DNA of 64,000 nucleotides from Combretum micranthum (lineage: Eukaryota > Streptophyta > Magnoliopsida > Myrtales > Combretaceae). Where the stretch lies: the NCBI GenBank assembly GCA_024138025.1, contig JAMXBD010001252.1, positions 248,001-312,000 of the forward strand, in the 5' to 3' direction. A program made the position numbers and the translations under genes. Below, in pieces: positions 12,350 to 25,730 of the stretch. The notes under the pieces are model-generated. The model saw nothing but the letters and a program-made list of their open reading frames with translations, was not told where the DNA came from and did not search any database. Positions within the stretch are counted from its first letter, which is position 1, and each line of letters starts with the position of its first letter.

Positions 12350-13480
12350 TGTTGAACTTGAAGTGTTTAATGTGGATTTTGATAAGACGATATAATGCAC
12401 AATCAACTATTTATTTCTTATAAACTACACTTAAATAATCATATATATATGTGCATATTGTGCGTGTTTATGGAGTTTTCTGCAAGTTTTAGCCAAAAAA
12501 GAAGTTGTCGAGGGCAAGCCATATCAAGTGATCAAAGCACGACAAAGTAAAAGCCAAAGCTTGACAAGCTCAAATATGAAGAAATAATGGTCAAGGGGTT
12601 GTTCGAGGCCTAAACATGTCAAGTAATTAAGGTAGGACATGTTAAAGTCTAAAGTGCGATAAGGCAAAGAAGTGGATAGTGCTGGTCGAGGGTGGCGTCG
12701 AGGGCTTGACGTGCTGGAGAGATATGGCGTGACCAATTCAAACCCAAGGCTCGACAAAGCTAAAAACTTCACTGTATTGGTCGAGGGTCGCATCGAGGCT
12801 TCGACATATTTAAGTTTAGAGTGCGACAGTTCAAATTTGAAGCTCCTTGAAGCACGCGTGTGAAGAGGCTGTTGATGGCAAAGTTGGGGTTCGATAAACT
12901 AAGGCCCGACAAACATTTGAGGCACAATGGCTTATATATTGAAGTTGATGTGGCAAAGAAAGAGCCGTTGAAGCACATTAAATGTTTGACAGACTGTAGA
13001 CGTTGTCTTTAATGGACTTTTGAAATTCAAATGCTATATATATATTTTTATTCTTGGGAGAATCAAGATAAGTGGTGTGGAATGAAGTGCCAAAATCATT
13101 AACGAGCTCTTTATTGTGATCAACAAGTTATTTATTTATTTTTGTTCTCTTATCAATAATTTTATAAATAAAAAAGAGAGAAAATACACTCTAGTGCTTA
13201 GTTCTTATTTATTATTTTTCATTTAAGAACATTTAGAGAGAGAGGAAATATTCTTTTTCCCGAAGTGGCGTAATTGCTCACCTTGAGTTAATTTCTGAAA
13301 TTAATACAAGTGATGGTGAAGATTTCAACTGGGGCATTTGATGGACCGTGGAGAGTAGGAAGAGGGCCGAACTCCACGTTAATATATTGGCTTGATTTTC
13401 TCTATCTCTTTAAATTACGCATTGTATCTATTGTTACTTATTCATTGTAATTAAGTCTATATCTTGTTCTTACTAGAATT
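12350..13480 (+). repeat. 3' LTR of the SIRE-like Copia element (right end approximate)
   Basis: It begins TGTTGAAC after the purine tract. The interior has many tcgag/cgaca-type short repeats (12,500-12,950), a TATA-rich stretch near 13,030, and a U5-like tail with 'gggccgaactccacg' near 13,362. There is no matching 5' LTR in the window, so the right boundary is a guess. Confidence 0.55.
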
Positions 13481-13495
13481 AAAATTAATTATATA

Positions 13496-13775
13496 GGCTT
13501 TTAAAGTAAATACTCAATTAACTCCCCCCCAATCCCCAACCTCTTCCCCGGAGTGTTCCTAGTGTAACTTCATGATCTCCTTTCCAAAATCCTACTACTA
13601 AACCTCTAACTATTTCTTGATAAAAAAAAAAAAAAATTAAGTACCTCCAATTATTTCTTTATTTAGGCTTTTAGGGCAAATACTTAACCTTTCCCCCCTC
13701 TCCCTAAGTAATCCTAACATGATTTCATGATCTCCTTTTCAAAATCCTACTAATGAATCTCCAACTATTTCTAAT
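13496..13775. repeat. Imperfect tandem duplication, period about 170 bp
   Basis: Unit 1 starts at 13,496 and unit 2 at 13,666; both run ggcttt, aaatactcaa/aaatacttaa, a C-rich tract, tcatgatctcctttyca aaatcctact and a ctaactatttct-type end. Unit 1 ends in a poly-A run. No gene. Confidence 0.65.
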
Positions 13776-13787
13776 GCAAAGATGTAT

Positions 13788-16418
13788 ATGTTTATTTATA
13801 TGTTTATCACAGATTATATACTTGTTACATATGAATTTATGCCATATATTTGTTATATATATAGATATATACGCGGTATAATATAATTTCTAATTATATA
13901 ATATTAAAAATAACATATGGTTGTTTATATATTTATATATATATGTTGATGTGTAATAATATAAATAAATTTTATATTTAGAGTACATGTTATATATACC
14001 AAATATATAGTATGAAAAACTATTAAATATTTATATATTGTCATACATGTTATATATAACATTATTTTTTAGCAATGTCATACATGTTATATATGCATAT
14101 ATATTGTATTAATTTTTAATATAAATGTTAAACATATTTGTTTCAAATATATAGATTATATATACATGTTATCTATGAATATATATATCACACAGATATA
14201 GATAATATGTTTGTCGTATATATTTATATATATAAGAAAGGAAAAAAAAACATGTAGATTTAGCAGTTACTATACATGTTTGATAAAGATATATTTAGAA
14301 AAATATATATGTACACACATATATAGATAATAGATAATATAATTGTTATACTCATAGAAGCTTCATACATTATACATATATAACAAAATATATACATATG
14401 CATATATTGATTACTTTTGTCATACTTTGTAATTAGTTAATCTATTTCATTCTTGATAAGGCAACCAAACACAATAAAGGAATAAAGTCAATGGTTTTGT
14501 GATGTTTCCAAATATGAGAATTTCCCATATACCCAATGTAACAAAAGATTTTTCTGTGGTCAAATATAAGCCTTAATTGCTTTCCCAAGAAAAAAAAAAA
14601 AAAAGTTTGACTTTATTTTCGAGGATTTGTACCGAAAAATACCTCATTAATGTGTACATATACTAGAATTCAAAATAATTATTTATACTTTCCTTTTTTT
14701 TTTTTTTTTGCTTTACATATTTTAGTGCTAATTTTAGTAAATGCTAATATTTTGTTTTTGATTTTTAATATATTTTCTTCAAGAGTCAAAACATGTAATA
14801 TGTACAGTAAAAATAAAAATGGCTGAAAATATTTACTTTCCCCTTTGCGGCCTTCAGCGCTTCTCCATGGACGTCCAGCGTGTGGCCAGTCCCATCTTTA
14901 TGTTTTTTCTCCGAAACACCCCCGCTCCCCTTTCCACTTTCTCCGCAGCTTCGATAATTTAAATTTTTTCATTCTGACCAAAATACCCTTCCGTTCCCAC
15001 CAAAACCGAAACGTTCTTCTTCTTCTTCTTCTCTCCTCTCTCTCGTTCATGATTACTTTCTCTCATTAAAACCTTCTTTAATCACACATTAAACCCCACT
15101 CTAAAAAGTAACGGACGATTCATTATTCTTAAATTTGTTTCCTTTTTTTTTTCCCTTCCTTTTTAAAATTTTGAAAATCCAATCCTTTCTTCGATATATT
15201 TTTCCCTTTTTCTTTTGGTAAGTGAATCAAATCTTTGAAAAAATAAACAAGGGTAGAAAAATTTATTTCTTGTTTCTCTCTGGCTCTGACACTGTCGCAG
15301 TTCTGCTGTAAAATGGTTCATACTTGTTAATTATATATATAATTTTTAATCCGCCGCTCACTTTGATTTGTACTTTGTTTTCAATACTTCATACGATTTT
15401 AATAATTTAATTGTTGAATTTTCCATGAGCATCTATTTTTTCGGTAAATAAGAGAGCTTTTTTGCATATTGAATTTGTAATTTTTGGTTAATTTTGTATC
15501 GGAAGTGACTTTTGGGACTGAAGTCATAAGTAATAAATAAAAAAAATAAAAAAAGAAAAGGTTTTTAGATTTCATTTAAGGTGTTCAGGTTGAGGAGGAG
15601 ATAATAGCATAATATTTGAAAAAAGATTGATGCCTACAACATAATCATAAGTCGAAGAATCTATGGACTGAATTTATCTGACAGGCAGCGGGAAACTTAC
15701 CTTTTGCTTTTCTTCCAATATCTATGGACCATTACCCATCTTCTCTCAGGGAATTAAAGACAAGCTCCTTCTGCTTATATTTGTATAACAGGAAACAGTC
15801 ATATGACCAAACCAAAAGGAGTCATTGATATAAAAAAAAAAAAAAACTTTTCCTAGTTAAACATCCAAAGCACAAGGAAGGGGCAGACCATGGCAATAAG
15901 CTGAAAATAAAAACTACACAGAAACTTCCACCAACTCCACCAACCACATGCTGCCATACTAGTTTAGCCATTATTTTTTCATGGTATAATTGAAAATATG
16001 GTTCATGCTAGAGCGTAATGGCATATACCTGACCTCCTATGTAATGGTTGTAAGGCTTTAATATCCATAGTTGGAAATAAAAATTAAAATTTCCTGATAC
16101 TGGCTAAATCCCATGTTAGGTAGCTATCCATTTTGCCTTTTTTCTCATGGGCTTTATGGTTTTTCTATTGTGTGATATCATGATTATTCCTGTTCCTTAT
16201 TTTTTGCACGTTATACCTGAAAATGTGGTTCATGATTGAGTGCATTGATGGAAAATGGTCTATATACTGTTTATGTTTTAATGTTGTTCCTTGTTCCCTT
16301 TTGTGCACATCTTTGCAGGTTCACTAGAAGCTTGGCGATTTAAAACACTGCTACAACTGCCGCTACTAGATTGTATTGGAATGGTAGAAGGGAATCTTTG
16401 ATAAAACAAACTTAACCA
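13788..16418 (+). promoter_or_regulatory. Promoter block copy B and 5' UTR with intron, coiled-coil gene copy 1
   Basis: It matches copy A and copy C. A TA-rich tract (13,790-14,400) is followed by a shared upstream region (14,410-14,850), a pyrimidine-rich transcribed-leader-like region (about 14,850-15,330) and a long leader intron that ends at a 'ctttgcag' acceptor (16,311-16,318). The second leader exon starts at 16,319, 100 bases before the ATG. Relative to copy C, about 270 bases of leader (37,345-37,610) are replaced here by about 35 unrelated bases near 15,290. Confidence 0.65.
16381..16401 (+). promoter_or_regulatory. Upstream ORF in the leader of copy 1
   Basis: ATG to TGA encoding MVEGNL, 17 bases before the main start. 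In copy 2 the corresponding ATG reads ACG, so the uORF is specific to copy 1. It could lower translation, but copy 1 is already broken. Confidence 0.5.
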
Positions 16419-19400
16419 ATGAAGAAACTTTTCTTTTTTCGATCATCTGCATCCAACAGTGCTAACAATACTGGTGCGTCTCCATCAGGAAAAGATAAGA
16501 CAGCACACTCTCAGAGCTTGGTCGAAAGCGGGTTAGGCTATCAGGTTGGTGATAAGTATGAGAATGGCTTGCGAAGCCTTTGTGGGCTACCTTCCAATTC
16601 TCACAGCAAGACATCGGATAATCAAGCCTCAAATGGGTCTTGTCTTAGAAGGAGCCGTTCTTTGTCCTCAGCAGCCTTTGTTGGGTTGGGTTTGGAGCCA
16701 ACGGATACGTCGATCTTGAGTGATCACAATGGATCCCCTGACTCCACACCTCGACAAACTGATCATTTCTCCCGGTAAGCCACTTCCTTTATTGAATCAT
16801 ATTTTTATGTGTTATAAAAGTCCTAGAGTCTAACTTCCTTGTGTGTGTTCAAGTTGTCGAGCTGTAACTCCTACCAAGAAGCAGCATAAGGTCAAACAAT
16901 ATGAAGCAGTCGAACCTCCAAAGGAATATGGTGTGAGGAGACCTTGTTCCAGTGCTTCCTCGGAAAATTCATCCAATTGTTCCAGTAATGTCTCAAGTAA
17001 AGTTGTTGATCGACATATGGATGGTGAACACAACAAGAAAGGAGCAGGCCCAAAAGCTTTGTTATAATGCATCCCCGTCAAGAGAATGGAAAACGTCCTC
17101 CACGACCTCAAAGTACAGCCCCCGCATCACCAACGCATGGTATCAGGAATCCCAGGTCTAATTCTTTTCGAGAAGCAAAAGTCATGCGCCCTCCTTTCTT
17201 ATCAAGGATTGGGCAGAGAAGGGACTCGGTGTTGAATCACCTAGGAGGATTGCAAAAAGTGTGGTAGATCGCCTCAGCCAAATCTAGTTTCACTAAAGGA
17301 AGCTCTAAGGAGGTGGATCACACTGTTCCAATCACAGTTGAAGATATCTATGGGGGTTCCTTGAACAGAAGTTTTAATTCAAACGCTGAAGTCATCCACA
17401 GAGATGATAGTCTACTGGATGAAGTGGGTCACACGTTGGATATGCATGGGCGAAATTATTTCTCTGTAAAGGATTGCAAGTCTTTTAACTCTGATCATTA
17501 TGAAGATGAAAGCCATTCGGAACTTGTAAGAAGATATAAGGAAGCTGAAAAAAGAGTTGCATTTTTCTCTCAAGAGAATGAGGAGGATCTGTTCCATGAT
17601 ATCAGCTTTGATTTGCCAAAAGTCATGCAAACAATTGGGAACCTTAGGAAGGAGAAGATGAGTTTAGCTGTTGAGGTTTCTGAGCTATTGCAGTATGTAA
17701 TTACCGAGAGGGCTTCAAGCAAGGAGAAATTAAGACAAGCAAAGTTGGATTTTGATTTGCAAACCCGAAGGCTTGAGAAGGAAAAGAAAGAGTTGCAGAT
17801 TGGATTGGAGAAGGAACTCGATAGAAGATCCCATGAGTGGTCATCCAAGCTTGAGAAATATCAGCTAGAAGAGCAGAGGCTTCGTGAGCGTGTTAGAGAG
17901 CTAGCAGAGCAAAATGTATCTCTCCAGCGGTTGGTTGCTTCCTTCAATGAGAAAGAAGCAGAGAACAGAAGGATGATGACATTTTCGGAGCAAAAACTTA
18001 AGGAGCTGATGGAAAACGTGGAACAATTAAGCAAACAGAAGCAAGAAATAGAACAGAGTTTACATGAATTACAGGAAAAACACAGGCTAGTTGAGGTGAA
18101 CAGCGAATGCATCAGAAGAAATTTCCTGGAGAAGGAGAAGGAGTGCAAGGAGTTACACAGATCAGTTGCCAGGCTATCAAGAACTTGCAGTGAACAAGAA
18201 AGGACAATTGAAGTTCTTCGTGAGGCATTCGATGGGGAAACACAAAGGCTGCAATCTTCCGAGATAATTGATAAACAGACAGCAAAGTTGAGAGCGGAGC
18301 AAGCACGGTTGACGGGCGTAGAGCTAGCTCTGAGGAAAGAGTTAGAATTAGTAGAGTTGAAATAGATTCTCTTCGGCATGAAAATATAAGTTTGCTGGGC
18401 CAGTTGAAAGGCGTTGGGAAAGGAAATGCTGATATAATGTTTCAGTTAGATAAGGAAATGTGGAGCCGCATATGCTGCTTGCAAAACCAAGGGCTGTCAA
18501 TCCTAAACGACGGTGCCCACTTGTGTTCAAGTTTACTGGAATTTACTAGAGAAAAATTTACCCACTGCGACGAAAGCAAGCAGGGGATAGAATCTATTCG
18601 AAGTGGTTTGGATGGCCAATTTCTTGTCGAGTCTGAAACAAGACTTCAGGGGATCAAGTGCGGGACCCAAAACCTCGAGAGGAGTTTACAGATGATGTCG
18701 AAACTGCTGGAAGAAAAGGCCAACCCGTTGTACTCGTTATCATTCTCGCAGGTGACTGGAGGCGATGTATCAAATCACGTAAATGATCAAACTTCACAGG
18801 TAAGTTTTATGTAAAACGGCAAAATTGACTAAATTTTTCATTTTCGGTGAGTACTTTCTTAATGGTCTGGTTTATTCTCTTACGTTACTTAGGAAATTTT
18901 GAGATCAGAGCTTAAAGAAGAACGCTTGATAACTAGTCTGCTGAGAGAGAAGCTTTACTCCAAGGAGCTGGAGGTTGAGCAGTTGCAAGCGGAACTGGCA
19001 ACAGCAGTGAGGGGTACTGATATTCTCAGATACCAGGTTCAAAGCGCAATGGACAACCTTTCCTCAGTTTCACACAAGTTGAAGGATCTTGAGCTTCAGG
19101 TAAATTATGAGTTCAGTTACGTGGAAATTGAAGTCAAAGGTCGTGAGTTGTTTCCATAATTTGAATTCATGAACAAAATATTCAAGAAAGATCAGGTGTA
19201 GCAGGACTTAACGGTACAGCAATGAATCATGTTGAGCTTTGGCAAGGCAAATAACAAAAATAAGTTAAAAGTTGTTCTGGGGTCTAGCTTGCACTTCTTA
19301 ATCTTGCAACAAGTATATCAAAACATGTGAGCTGAGGTTTGATAATATGCAACAGACCCTGTTCATAACAAAAATTTGCACTGTCAATGCTCCAATGCTA

Positions 19401-19864
19401 TGTTTCTCCATAACTTTACCTTGCTGTTCTTCCAGCACTTAATGTCTCTTATAGAGCTTTTGTTTAACATGCTGATTTTCTATACTGCTTTATTCTTATT
19501 GCTAATCTTTCCACGGTCAATTCTGATGCTGTGCTTTGCGATAACAGATGCTAAAGAAGGATGAAAACCTTAACCATCTTCAGAGGGAGCTTCATGAATC
19601 TAGGAAGGAAATAACAGTCATGAAGGGTATTCTGCCCAAGGTGACGGAGGAAAGAGACATGATGTGGGAGGAAGTGAAGCATATACAGCGAGGAGAACAT
19701 GCTTTTGAACTCTGAGGTTAACAAGCTAAAGAAGAAGATTGATGCCTTGATGAGGATATACTAATAAAGGATGGTCAGATCACAATCTTGAAGGACTCGC
19801 TCGAGAAAAAGTCCTTTGATCTTCTTGGTAGCTCTGACTTTATGCAAGAATTTCTGCTGGAATG
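16419..19864 (+). pseudogene. Coiled-coil protein gene, copy 1 (pseudogene)
   Basis: Four exons as in copy 2: 16,419-16,774, 16,854-18,799, 18,893-19,099 and 19,548-19,864, with gt/ag borders. It starts MKKLFFFRSSASN and ends SSDFMQEFLLE plus TGA, probably the true C-terminus. The middle is Glu/Lys/Leu-rich heptad sequence (about 17,530-18,360). Compared with copy 2, single-base losses or small indels break the frame near 17,027, 17,150, 17,205 and 17,283 in exon 2, at about 18,349 (giving a stop at 18,363), and near 19,681 and 19,745 in exon 4. I recognise the family only as a plant coiled-coil group with labels such as golgin-, myosin- or CAP-Gly-linker-like (from memory, Arabidopsis At2g39300/At3g55060); the biochemical role is unknown. 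Confidence 0.82.
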
Positions 19865-20123
19865 ATGGGTATAAAATAGTTATAGTCACACAAATCCTAA
19901 AACTATAAGCTATTCACAATATACTACTTTAAACTGAAAGACTACAACTAGTTTCTACCATCATTCCAGCAGAAATTCTTGCGTAAAGTCAGGCTACCAA
20001 GAAGATCAAAGACTTTTTTCCAAGCGAGTCCTTCAAGATTGTGATATGACCATCCTTTATTAGTATATCCTCATCAAGGGCATCAATCTTCTTCTTTAGC
20101 GTGTTAACCTCAGAGTTCAAAAA
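19704..20123. repeat. Large inverted repeat of the last exon (arms about 165 bp, loop about 90 bp)
   Basis: The sense arm, 19,704-19,868, is the end of exon 4 of copy 1. The antisense arm, 19,958-20,123, is its reverse complement with a handful of differences. At the position where the sense arm lost a base (gatgccttgatg near 19,741), the inverted arm keeps the in-frame version with one more C, so it was copied before that mutation or from a better copy. The loop (19,869-19,957) shows nothing recognisable. Confidence 0.9.
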
Positions 20124-21326
20124 CCAATCTTTTTCCTTCCATAACAAAGTTTCTCCAAACTGAACCAAAAACCGGTCTTTTTTTTTTTTTCAATCAAATC
20201 ATATATACACTATTCCTTCTTGTATGTACATAAATGACACTACTATATGGTTACAAGATAAATCTATTATGCAATTTATACATAAAAAATAAATTATTTG
20301 TCTCCTTTTTCATATACACTTCTTAACTCATGTGATATAATGCTATAATGACTTTTAGAATGGGTAAATTTAGATATCAAGGAGTAATTCCATTTAAGGT
20401 ATTAACGTTTTTAATAGTTTCATTTAAGGTATTAAAGTTTTTAGTAGTTAAATGAGGTATCAATGTTTTTCAAAGTTTGTGAATATTTGGATTACTTTTC
20501 AATTAAATCTATTTAATTTTTCATCAATGGTTAATTATTTATATCTTATTTAACTCACTTTATAAAATGTTAATATCTCGTCTACGCTCAAAACGTTGAT
20601 ATCTTAAATAATTTAACTTTTATATTTTTTAACAATCAAAATATTTATACCTTAAATAAGTCTACCCCAAATATTGATAATTTTTTTTTATGTAATTTGC
20701 CCCTTCTAGAATTTATACATACATACATACATATATATATATATTTGGCCAACTCTGGAATTTATAATTTTATATAGTTCTTAACATTTCAGCGTTGTTC
20801 TAATTTGACCTATGTTTTAATGCAATTAAGAAGCTTTGGTTGATAAAGAAGGAGACTTGATTTGTTATGGATCAGATGAGATGAGTTGGGCAAAATATTC
20901 ATTAGGTCCCAGAAGTAAATAGCCGACACGCTTAAAAGTTGGAAATATTCTGAATACAATTTACACGTGCTTTCGATTTAAGGGGAACTGTGAGGATTTT
21001 CTCCTTTTGATATTTTTTGAAATCTCTTTGTTCTGGTGGATTCAAATGTGAAAACAATTTACTGTTGATGTTAGAGTATTCCCAGCCTTATCGTAACTGA
21101 TTCAAACTCGAGGGTGAGCGATTGATGTCTTCAGTTTATTCATTACTTATTTCTAATTAATTATATCTTAAATTGTTCTTGTTTCGTAGTTGCTCCTACA
21201 GGTGAAATTGGCTAAGTTAATTCAAACATGGATTTAAAAATTGGGTATCATGATGTTGGAAAACAAACAACTTATGTGGCGCAAGACGTTTATCGTATAA
21301 CGTAGGGAAGAATGTGCATGTGATAG
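20124..21326. other. Intergenic region with a MITE-like inverted repeat
   Basis: No coding signal. Positions 20,383-20,672 hold diverged terminal inverted repeats (left 'ggagtaattccatttaaggt', right, reversed, 'ggggtagacttatttaaggt') around AT-rich sequence with internal direct repeats of 'atttaaggtatta', which suggests a small non-autonomous DNA element. The rest is AT-rich with a TA run near 20,730. Confidence 0.45.
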
Positions 21327-24300
21327 TGAAATATCTCGAATTCGACTATGTTAATTAAGAAAGTGTGGGTTAAATAGTATAAAAATATGCGAAGTTTTAA
21401 ACCAAATTAGAACCTAAACTAGAAATTTGAGTAAGAACATTTAACTAATTAGACTAAGTAAATTATATAGTATGATTGGATGAATTAGCAAATCTAAGCA
21501 AGTAATTAATTTCAAATAAAAATAGATATTAAACCACGTTAATTTTCCATTTAATCATACCATATAAATAAAATCAAACCCAAATACCAATTTAGCCATC
21601 AACCTAAATTATAATTTCCCATTTTTACAAATTTCAATAAATTCTTCTAAATTTGATACCTAAATTTTTCAACACCCTAATTATGATCAAGCATATATTC
21701 CAATCCTAATTAGCTAAATTTATTTCACTATCTTCAATTTACTAAATGAAATTCCTAAATTAATCTATCTATTTCTTAAGCTCATTTAACCTCTAATTAC
21801 ATTTTGAGACCTTAACCAAATTGCTAACCCAACTCATGAACCATCTAACTTTAAACCCATTTAAAAATCTTCTAGAGCTCAACACGTCACTAATTTTATC
21901 CATCTAATTTTTAGCAGAATTTTTCAATGTATTTATCCAATTTATCCTCTTAAAATATTCTGAATGTTTTTTGTAAAAGCCTAAAAGAACTCTAATTTAA
22001 GACCCACATAGTCTCTATTTTCAATAGAAATTTTTCATTTGAAATTATCCTTTTGTCAATCCATAAGCTCTGGAACATTATCTGAATTGCCAACTAATGT
22101 CCTTGTTTTTATCCTACTTTCTTTTTACAAAATAAACCCTAATACATCCTAAAGCAGCCACCACTTTACCTTCCCTTCTAGTAAAAAGATTTTTCTTCAT
22201 TCTTCTCTCAAAACAAACTCTAAAACACTACAAACTCATTTCTCTTGTCAAAACCCAATAGGTACTAAATCTTCTATGTTTTATATATTTTTAAACCATC
22301 TAAACACCCATTAATCTCTATTTTTTTTAAGTTAGGTGTTATCAAGGGAAAGTTTGGGTTAGAAGGAAAAGAAGTTTAATCAAATTCCAAGAATATGGTA
22401 GTGAAGATTCTATGTTGGTTTTTGCTATGTCAAGCAAGTATTTCATCTAATTTGTTTGTTTAGTGAAATATGTTACTAAATAATAGGTTATGTTAGCAAA
22501 AATAAAAATAAAAAATATATGATTCGGTGAAATATCATGTGTTTATTAGTTTAATGAAAATATGCTGATATTGTCATTGCTTATGCATGATTTAATGGAT
22601 TTGTGATAAATATGGTTAAAATTGATTATCATTACATATATTATGTATTGATGTGTTTTATATCATTTTTCTAATGATTTTTCATGATGAAATTAGATAA
22701 ATATGCTATTTTTTTGCTGGATAGAAATTAACACCTAAAAACATAAGCTTTGTGATATTAATTAATGTACTAAACGAATTTATTTTTTAGAAAAAATTTT
22801 GAAAATGATTTTATTATTTTAGGATATAAACTAGAAAGTTGATAATTTTTCAACTTGATTTACTACTTTTAAATGCTTGATAGGCATGATAAATAAGAAA
22901 AATAAATAAAATATCAAACGAACTTATTTTTGCACAAAATTTTTATGGATGATAGATCAATATGTCTAGAGATAATTACAAAGTTTTGTGAGGCCATTGG
23001 CTGTATTTAAAAAATTGATTTATTTTTGCATGATAGTTTGTAATAATCTGAGGTTATAAATGTAAATAAAATATCAAATGAATTTATTTTTATTAAAATT
23101 ATAGTAATGATATTTTATTGTATCTGTATTCAAGTTGGAAATTTTAGTAATTTTTTAAGGTTATTTACTATTTTTAAAAATTATTTCAATTTTGGCTTAC
23201 AGTATGTAGTGACCTAAGTCGTTAAATTTCAATAAAATATCTAACAATTTATTTCTAAACAAAACTTTGGGAAATGATGTTTTTAGTATGTTGATCTTCA
23301 AACTAGAATTTTTTGTAGTTTTTGAAATTTATTTACTATTTAAAATATAATATATATATATAAATTCATTCAATAGATTTCAATCCTGTTTTAAAATTGA
23401 AATTTGCATATTTCAGATTAAAAAATTAATTTATTTGCTGAACTAGATTGATTAATGTATAATTAGCGATAATTAGTTAACTTAGGTATTTTCTAAATTG
23501 TTAGGCCTTTTTCCAAATTAATATTTGATAGAAATAAGTTAATGAGCCAAATTTGATAAGGTAAGCATCATTGAACTTGTAACTATAAAATTGAACACAT
23601 AGACATAGTATGAGGTTTAATAAACTTAGGGCTTAAAAAGACTATAAAATGGAATTAGTAACTATTTTATTTTTGAATGGGCCAAAATAATTCATGTGTG
23701 CCTAATTAATAGAAATATGATCAATTTTACATAAATGACCCAAAATAGGCCAAGATAGTAAGAATATACCCAACTTGACTTAAATAACTTAAAATGGAAT
23801 TAAAAATTAATTTAGGTCGCACTTGGCTAATATTAATAATTTTTGGGCTTTAATAATTGATTATGAGCTAAAATACTAAAACATGATCTGATTTGAATAA
23901 ATAACTATAAATGAGTTTAATTGGATACAACTGGTCTAGAAATACAACTCTATGCCTAGTAACATAATTTCTATCCAACTAGGCCTATTTACACTAAATA
24001 GGCCAAAATTAAATCCTAACAAGCCTTCCCTAGCTAATTAGAGCCTAAACCTTCAAAATATAGTACCTAACTTTACGCTTAGTGAGCCTAAATTCCATAA
24101 TACGAGCCCAATACCCTTACCTATTTTAATTAGCCCTATTCCAAAAATATTTAAGTCCATTATCATTCCAGGTATTGAAATATCTAATTGGGCTCAAATT
24201 ATTTCTATAGACCAAAAAGCTCTAAAATATCCTTAGTGGGCTTAAGTAGGAAATTAAAATGCTTAATTGCTTAATTAGGGTCTAAATTAAATTCCAATTG

Positions 24301-25125
24301 GGCTTAAAAACAATTCTTATGTCCAATAATCAATATTACTCTAATTTGACTTAAATTCAAAATAAAGCCCGATTCCACCTAATTTAATATCTATATTCCT
24401 TAATGGGCTCAATCCCTAAACCCTAAAACCCATTATCCTAAAAAGTTTAACACTTAGAGAATTTCTTAGTGAGCCTAACCTAGGGTCCGTAAAGGCCCAA
24501 TACATCTAAATAATAAATTTGATTTCTGAATTATATGGGCTTTGACCAAATTATCTAAGTTCAACTATCCTAATTGAACCTAACTTAATTATAAACCAAA
24601 GGCTTTATACTAGACAGGACCTTATGTTAATTGATCAATTAATATGACTTGAATCCTTAGTTTGTATACTCAATACTTATACAAATTAACCTTTTTTAAT
24701 GGGTATTCAATCAACCTATCATCTTACTTGAGATCCTTTACGTTTACTGTTTCAATATTAGGTACGCAGTGACTTGCGTGTTGCTTGTTAGGGTAGCCAT
24801 CATAAAGTGAACTAACATTTAGATGACCTAATTAATTGTTTGAGTGTGCTTTCATCGTTTAATCCGATCCTAGGAGAGACAATTTTGCTAAGCAGTGCCA
24901 GCACGGTAGTTAGACTCTTAGATTATCGTTAAGTTCGGCGGGTAGCTGATAGAGCAAACGGTATTAAGATAACGTCTATTTATATTCGTGAGAAGTAGTA
25001 TATGTAGTTTAACACTATAGGTACCAATTAACAATTAAGCTACATATAACTATGGACTGAAATAAATAGAGGTGCGTAATGGCTGTAAATCTTAGACGGT
25101 TCTATTGTTAGATGTCCCTATAGGA

Positions 25126-25176
25126 GATATAGATATTTAAGCTACCTATATCAACCCCTAAGTAGTTGCTGCTACT
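25126..25176 (+). other. Two adjacent hairpins in the Gypsy LTR
   Basis: GATATAG (25,126) pairs with CTATATC (25,146), and AGTAG (25,161) pairs with CTACT (25,172). The equivalent positions of the LTR at 51.5 kb form hairpins with different stems (GATATAAG with CTTATATC; CCTGAG with CTCAGG). Confidence 0.6.
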
Positions 25177-25706
25177 CAGAACTCCCAGATTCCCATAGCT
25201 TATTATCTAGAGTTTGAGTGCTTATGTGTAGTTTGAATCACCTTAAATGAGAACCTCAAACTGTTAGTTGTTACATTAGATATAGTTTAGGTGCGTATGC
25301 CATATCGTATGTGATTGTGTTGTTGCGTATTGGGCTTCGCTCATTCTTTCATTTTTTTTTCAAGTGTTGGTGATTTCGACTTGAATACTTATGCATGTCT
25401 CAGGTATAGGATGGATCGATACAAGCTTTTGATGAGTAGAGTGGTTAGGAGTATAGGATTGTGCATTTTTCTTAAATAAAAGTAGTAGTTATATTTTCAA
25501 ACTTGTATTCTCTTTTGAGGGCTCGTTTAATGTCCATGGTTGTAAAAAATTTTATCATATAATGTGTATCGATTTTTGCCTACCTTTGATACTTTGTTAA
25601 TTTCTCGCTACTCAATCCAATGTTTTCAAACCTAATTATACGATTTCAAAATCTAAAATCGGTTAGCAAACAATCTTGATAAACAAATAGTTTATGGTAG
25701 CCTTAG

Positions 25707-25730
25707 CATATAACGCTTAAGCGTTATATG
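25707..25730. repeat. Perfect 24-bp palindrome near the LTR 3' end
   Basis: CATATAACGCTT is followed immediately by its exact reverse complement. It lies about 30 bases from the inferred LTR end, the same place as the hairpin at 52,094-52,131 in the other Gypsy LTR. Confidence 0.85.

Noticed and set aside
12524..12978. Small ORFs on both strands
   Set aside because: They fall in the Copia 3' LTR with short tcgag/cgaca repeats. No domain or conserved start.
17570..18379. Long Ser/Cys/Phe-rich minus-strand ORFs opposite the coiled-coil exon (also 39,887-40,623)
   Set aside because: Mirror frames of Glu/Lys/Leu-rich coding sequence. They are duplicated only because the gene is duplicated.
19376..19564. 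Hydrophobic small ORF (and its copy at 41,849-42,037) as a membrane protein
   Set aside because: It occupies the third intron of the coiled-coil gene and its polypyrimidine region. Hydrophobicity comes from T-rich codons and there is no support outside the duplication.
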